From assembly GCA_947591115.1 (NCBI GenBank), contig CANQCX010000099.1:1-7205 (forward strand): 7,205 nt of DNA, given 5' to 3'. Position 1 is the stretch's first letter; each line of letters starts with the position of its first letter. The DNA is from an uncultured Lachnospiraceae bacterium (GTDB lineage Bacteria; Bacillota; Clostridia; Lachnospirales; Lachnospiraceae). A model generated the notes under the pieces. The model did not search any database. It was not told where the DNA came from and was given only the letters and a program-made list of their open reading frames with translations. Below, piece after piece: positions 6,075 through 7,205 of this stretch. A program made the position numbers and the translations under genes.

Positions 6075-6080
6075 CCCCCC
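6075..6080 (-). promoter_or_regulatory. Atypical all-G ribosome binding site of the PocR-MCP gene
   Basis: GGGGGG, with 7 bases to the ATG at 6067, is the only Shine-Dalgarno-like tract here. It overlaps the alternative upstream ATG (6080-6082) and so decides the start in favour of 6067. Confidence 0.55.
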
Positions 6081-6097
6081 ATAGTATTCGTATAGTA
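6081..6097 (-). repeat. Short direct repeat in the leader of the PocR-MCP gene
   Basis: On the minus strand TACTAT occurs twice (6092-6097 and 6081-6086) with an 11-base period, about one helical turn, immediately upstream of the G-rich ribosome site. It could be a small regulator site or chance in AT-rich sequence. Confidence 0.3.
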
Positions 6098-6129
6098 AAT
6101 CCCTGCTTTTTCAGAAATCTCTTAGTCCC

Positions 6130-6158
6130 ATTATATCTTTTTCTTTCGGAAAAAGCAA
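6130..6158 (-). promoter_or_regulatory. SigA-like promoter of the PocR-MCP gene
   Basis: A perfect -10 TATAAT (6130-6135) follows, after 17 bases, a weak -35 TTGCTT (6153-6158). The predicted start near 6123 gives a leader of about 56 bases. The spacer contains a 7-bp dyad CTTTTTC / GAAAAAG (6137-6155) that could be an operator. No SigD-type elements were found here. Confidence 0.55.
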
Positions 6159-6179
6159 TGAAAATGAAAGGAAAAACAA

Positions 6180-7205
6180 TCACTCCCGATGCATAGAAAA
6201 TCCTTCCATGTGATAATTTCCAAGATTCTCCAGTATGTTCCGGTCGTCTGCTTTGGATAAAAGATCGTCCCTTACGCGTTTGGTAGACATCCGGTCATTA
6301 TAAGAGCTTGGACCTCCGACGCAGCCGCCGTCGCATACCATACCCTCAATAAAATCCTCCGGAAGCTTTCCTGCCTTCATCAGAAGCAGGAACTTCTTGC
6401 ATTCGTCCGCGCCGTTCGCCTGACAGACTTTTGCATCGATATTCTCGTCACGCTCTTTTAAGCTCTGCAGTACGGCTGCGGTCACACCGCCGGAATTTCC
6501 AAAACGCTTGCCGTAGATCGAAGCCTCCTGATACGAGGTATCGCTTGCTTCCAGCGAAACATTTTTTGCACGCATGATCGCGCGGATCTCACTGTATGTC
6601 AGTACATAATCACAGTTTCCTTCGATCTGCTGGTCCGCCACTTCGGATTTCTTTGCGATACATGGTCCGATAAATACGGTAATCGCATCCGGATCGTCGG
6701 CTTTGAGCATACGGGAAACCGCGCACATCGGAGATACGGTAGTCGATACGCAGTCCGCCAGCTCCGGAAAATGCCTGCGCACCATATTTACGAACGCCGG
6801 ACAGCAGGAGGTAACTTTTTTCTTTCCTTCCTTATAGGCTTCCGCCCATTCCTCCGCTTCATAAGCCGCCGTCATATCGCCGCCCAGACCGACTTCGATA
6901 AATCCGTTAAAGCCAACGTCGCGCATCGCTTTTTTCCAACTGTTCATAGTAATGTTCGGACCAAACTGTCCCTCGGTCGCCGGAGCTGCCATCGCATAGA
7001 CCTTCTTGTCGGATTTCAAAGCTTCAATCACATCTACGATCGCGGTCTTTGAACCGATGGCTCCAAACGGGCAGCTATGGATGCATTTGCCGCAGCGGAT
7101 GCACTTCTCCTCGTCAATGACCGAAATGCCGTATTCGTCGTATGTAATCGCATTGACCGGACAACTGAACCGGCAAGGACGTTTCAAATGCGCGATCGCA
7201 TTATA
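6180..7205 (-). CDS. [FeFe] hydrogenase, group-B-like, C-terminal 341 residues (N-terminus outside window)
   Basis: The enzyme interconverts H2 with protons and electrons, probably exchanging electrons with ferredoxin in the cytoplasm. Numbering is from the first residue in the window. Cys11 and Cys15 (RPCRFSCPVNAI) and the ferredoxin-type cluster Cys35, 38, 41 and 45 (CIRCGKCIHSCPFGAI) carry electrons. The H-cluster loops are TSCCPAF (132-138), GPCIAKKSE (180-188) and EGMVCDGGCVGG (287-298). All ligand cysteines and the proton-relay Cys before the P are present. Phe, Gly and Asp replace the Trp, Met and Pro of group A loops, as I recall for group B enzymes such as C. pasteurianum hydrogenase III. 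The frame is open to base 7205, where residues YNAIAHLKRPC fit the family, so the in-frame TTG at 7187 is internal. The sensory group C is less likely because the proton-relay Cys is kept. Confidence 0.93.
   Translation of the reverse strand, partial: YNAIAHLKRPCRFSCPVNAITYDEYGISVIDEEKCIRCGKCIHSCPFGAIGSKTAIVDVIEALKSDKKVYAMAAPATEGQFGPNITMNSWKKAMRDVGFNGFIEVGLGGDMTAAYEAEEWAEAYKEGKKKVTSCCPAFVNMVRRHFPELADCVSTTVSPMCAVSRMLKADDPDAITVFIGPCIAKKSEVADQQIEGNCDYVLTYSEIRAIMRAKNVSLEASDTSYQEASIYGKRFGNSGGVTAAVLQSLKERDENIDAKVCQANGADECKKFLLLMKAGKLPEDFIEGMVCDGGCVGGPSSYNDRMSTKRVRDDLLSKADDRNILENLGNYHMEGFSMHRE

Noticed and set aside
6137..6155. Terminator for the hydrogenase gene
   Set aside because: The CTTTTTC / GAAAAAG hairpin has only 2 G-C pairs at its ends and no U-tract on the minus strand. 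It lies in a promoter spacer instead.
6083..6160. SigD promoter for the PocR-MCP gene
   Set aside because: I looked for TAAA-N15-GCCGATA because chemoreceptor genes are often SigD-dependent. The best partial hits (TCCGAAAG, and TAAG without a -10) are poor, while TATAAT is exact.
7185..7187. TTG as the start codon of the hydrogenase
   Set aside because: The frame is open to the window edge, and the upstream residues (YNAIAH) continue a hydrogenase-like N-terminal sequence, so the gene is cut by the window rather than starting here.
1..7205. CRISPR arrays, insertion sequences, tRNA or rRNA genes, attachment sites
   Set aside because: No regularly spaced repeats, transposase-like coding, terminal inverted repeats or tRNA-like cloverleafs were seen. 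Gene content is chromosomal and the short repeats found are promoter- or terminator-scale.

Overview
The window looks like chromosomal DNA from a spore-forming, probably flagellated anaerobe of the Clostridia, most likely Lachnospiraceae-like. The reasons are a GerA-type germinant receptor operon, a group-B-like [FeFe] hydrogenase, a PocR-domain chemoreceptor, a sigma-28 (SigD) type promoter and strong AGGAGG/GGGGA ribosome binding sites. The genus is inference. Both edges cut genes: the lipoprotein gene gerC on the left and the hydrogenase on the right.

Layout, right to left on the minus strand. (1) 7205-6180 holds the C-terminal 341 residues of an [FeFe] hydrogenase whose N-terminus lies outside the window. 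(2) 6067-5291 encodes a short soluble chemoreceptor-like protein, a PocR ligand domain joined to a shortened MCP signalling hairpin, with its own promoter. (3) A 15-bp bidirectional terminator at 5234-5269 separates it from the only plus-strand gene, 4521-5171, which encodes an unrecognised 216-residue protein. (4) Divergent from that gene, a near-perfect SigA promoter drives ispE (4307-3447) and a GntR/FadR-type (FCD) regulator (3428-2751), ending at a terminator at 2672-2703. (5) The spore germination operon gerAA-gerAB-gerAC (2640 to beyond base 1) follows, with coupled genes.

The most informative parts are intergenic. The unknown plus-strand gene has a -10 exactly matching the SigD consensus (GCCGATAT) and a TAAA -35, which suggests it belongs to the flagellar/chemotaxis regulon. 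The ispE promoter carries a perfect palindrome, TTGTATACAA, across its predicted start. This is the kind of site bound by FCD-type GntR regulators, and such a regulator is the second gene of that transcript, so autoregulation is likely. The gerAA promoter candidate fits the forespore SigG consensus, and its -10 overlaps the first arm of the gntR terminator. Transcripts from it would start inside the hairpin and escape termination.

The window therefore shows candidate promoters of three sigma classes: vegetative, motility and forespore. No mobile elements, CRISPR arrays, tRNA or rRNA genes were seen, and no intergenic stretch exceeds about 215 bases. Nothing here is clearly a new system. The best leads are the SigD-controlled unknown protein and the miniature PocR chemoreceptor.
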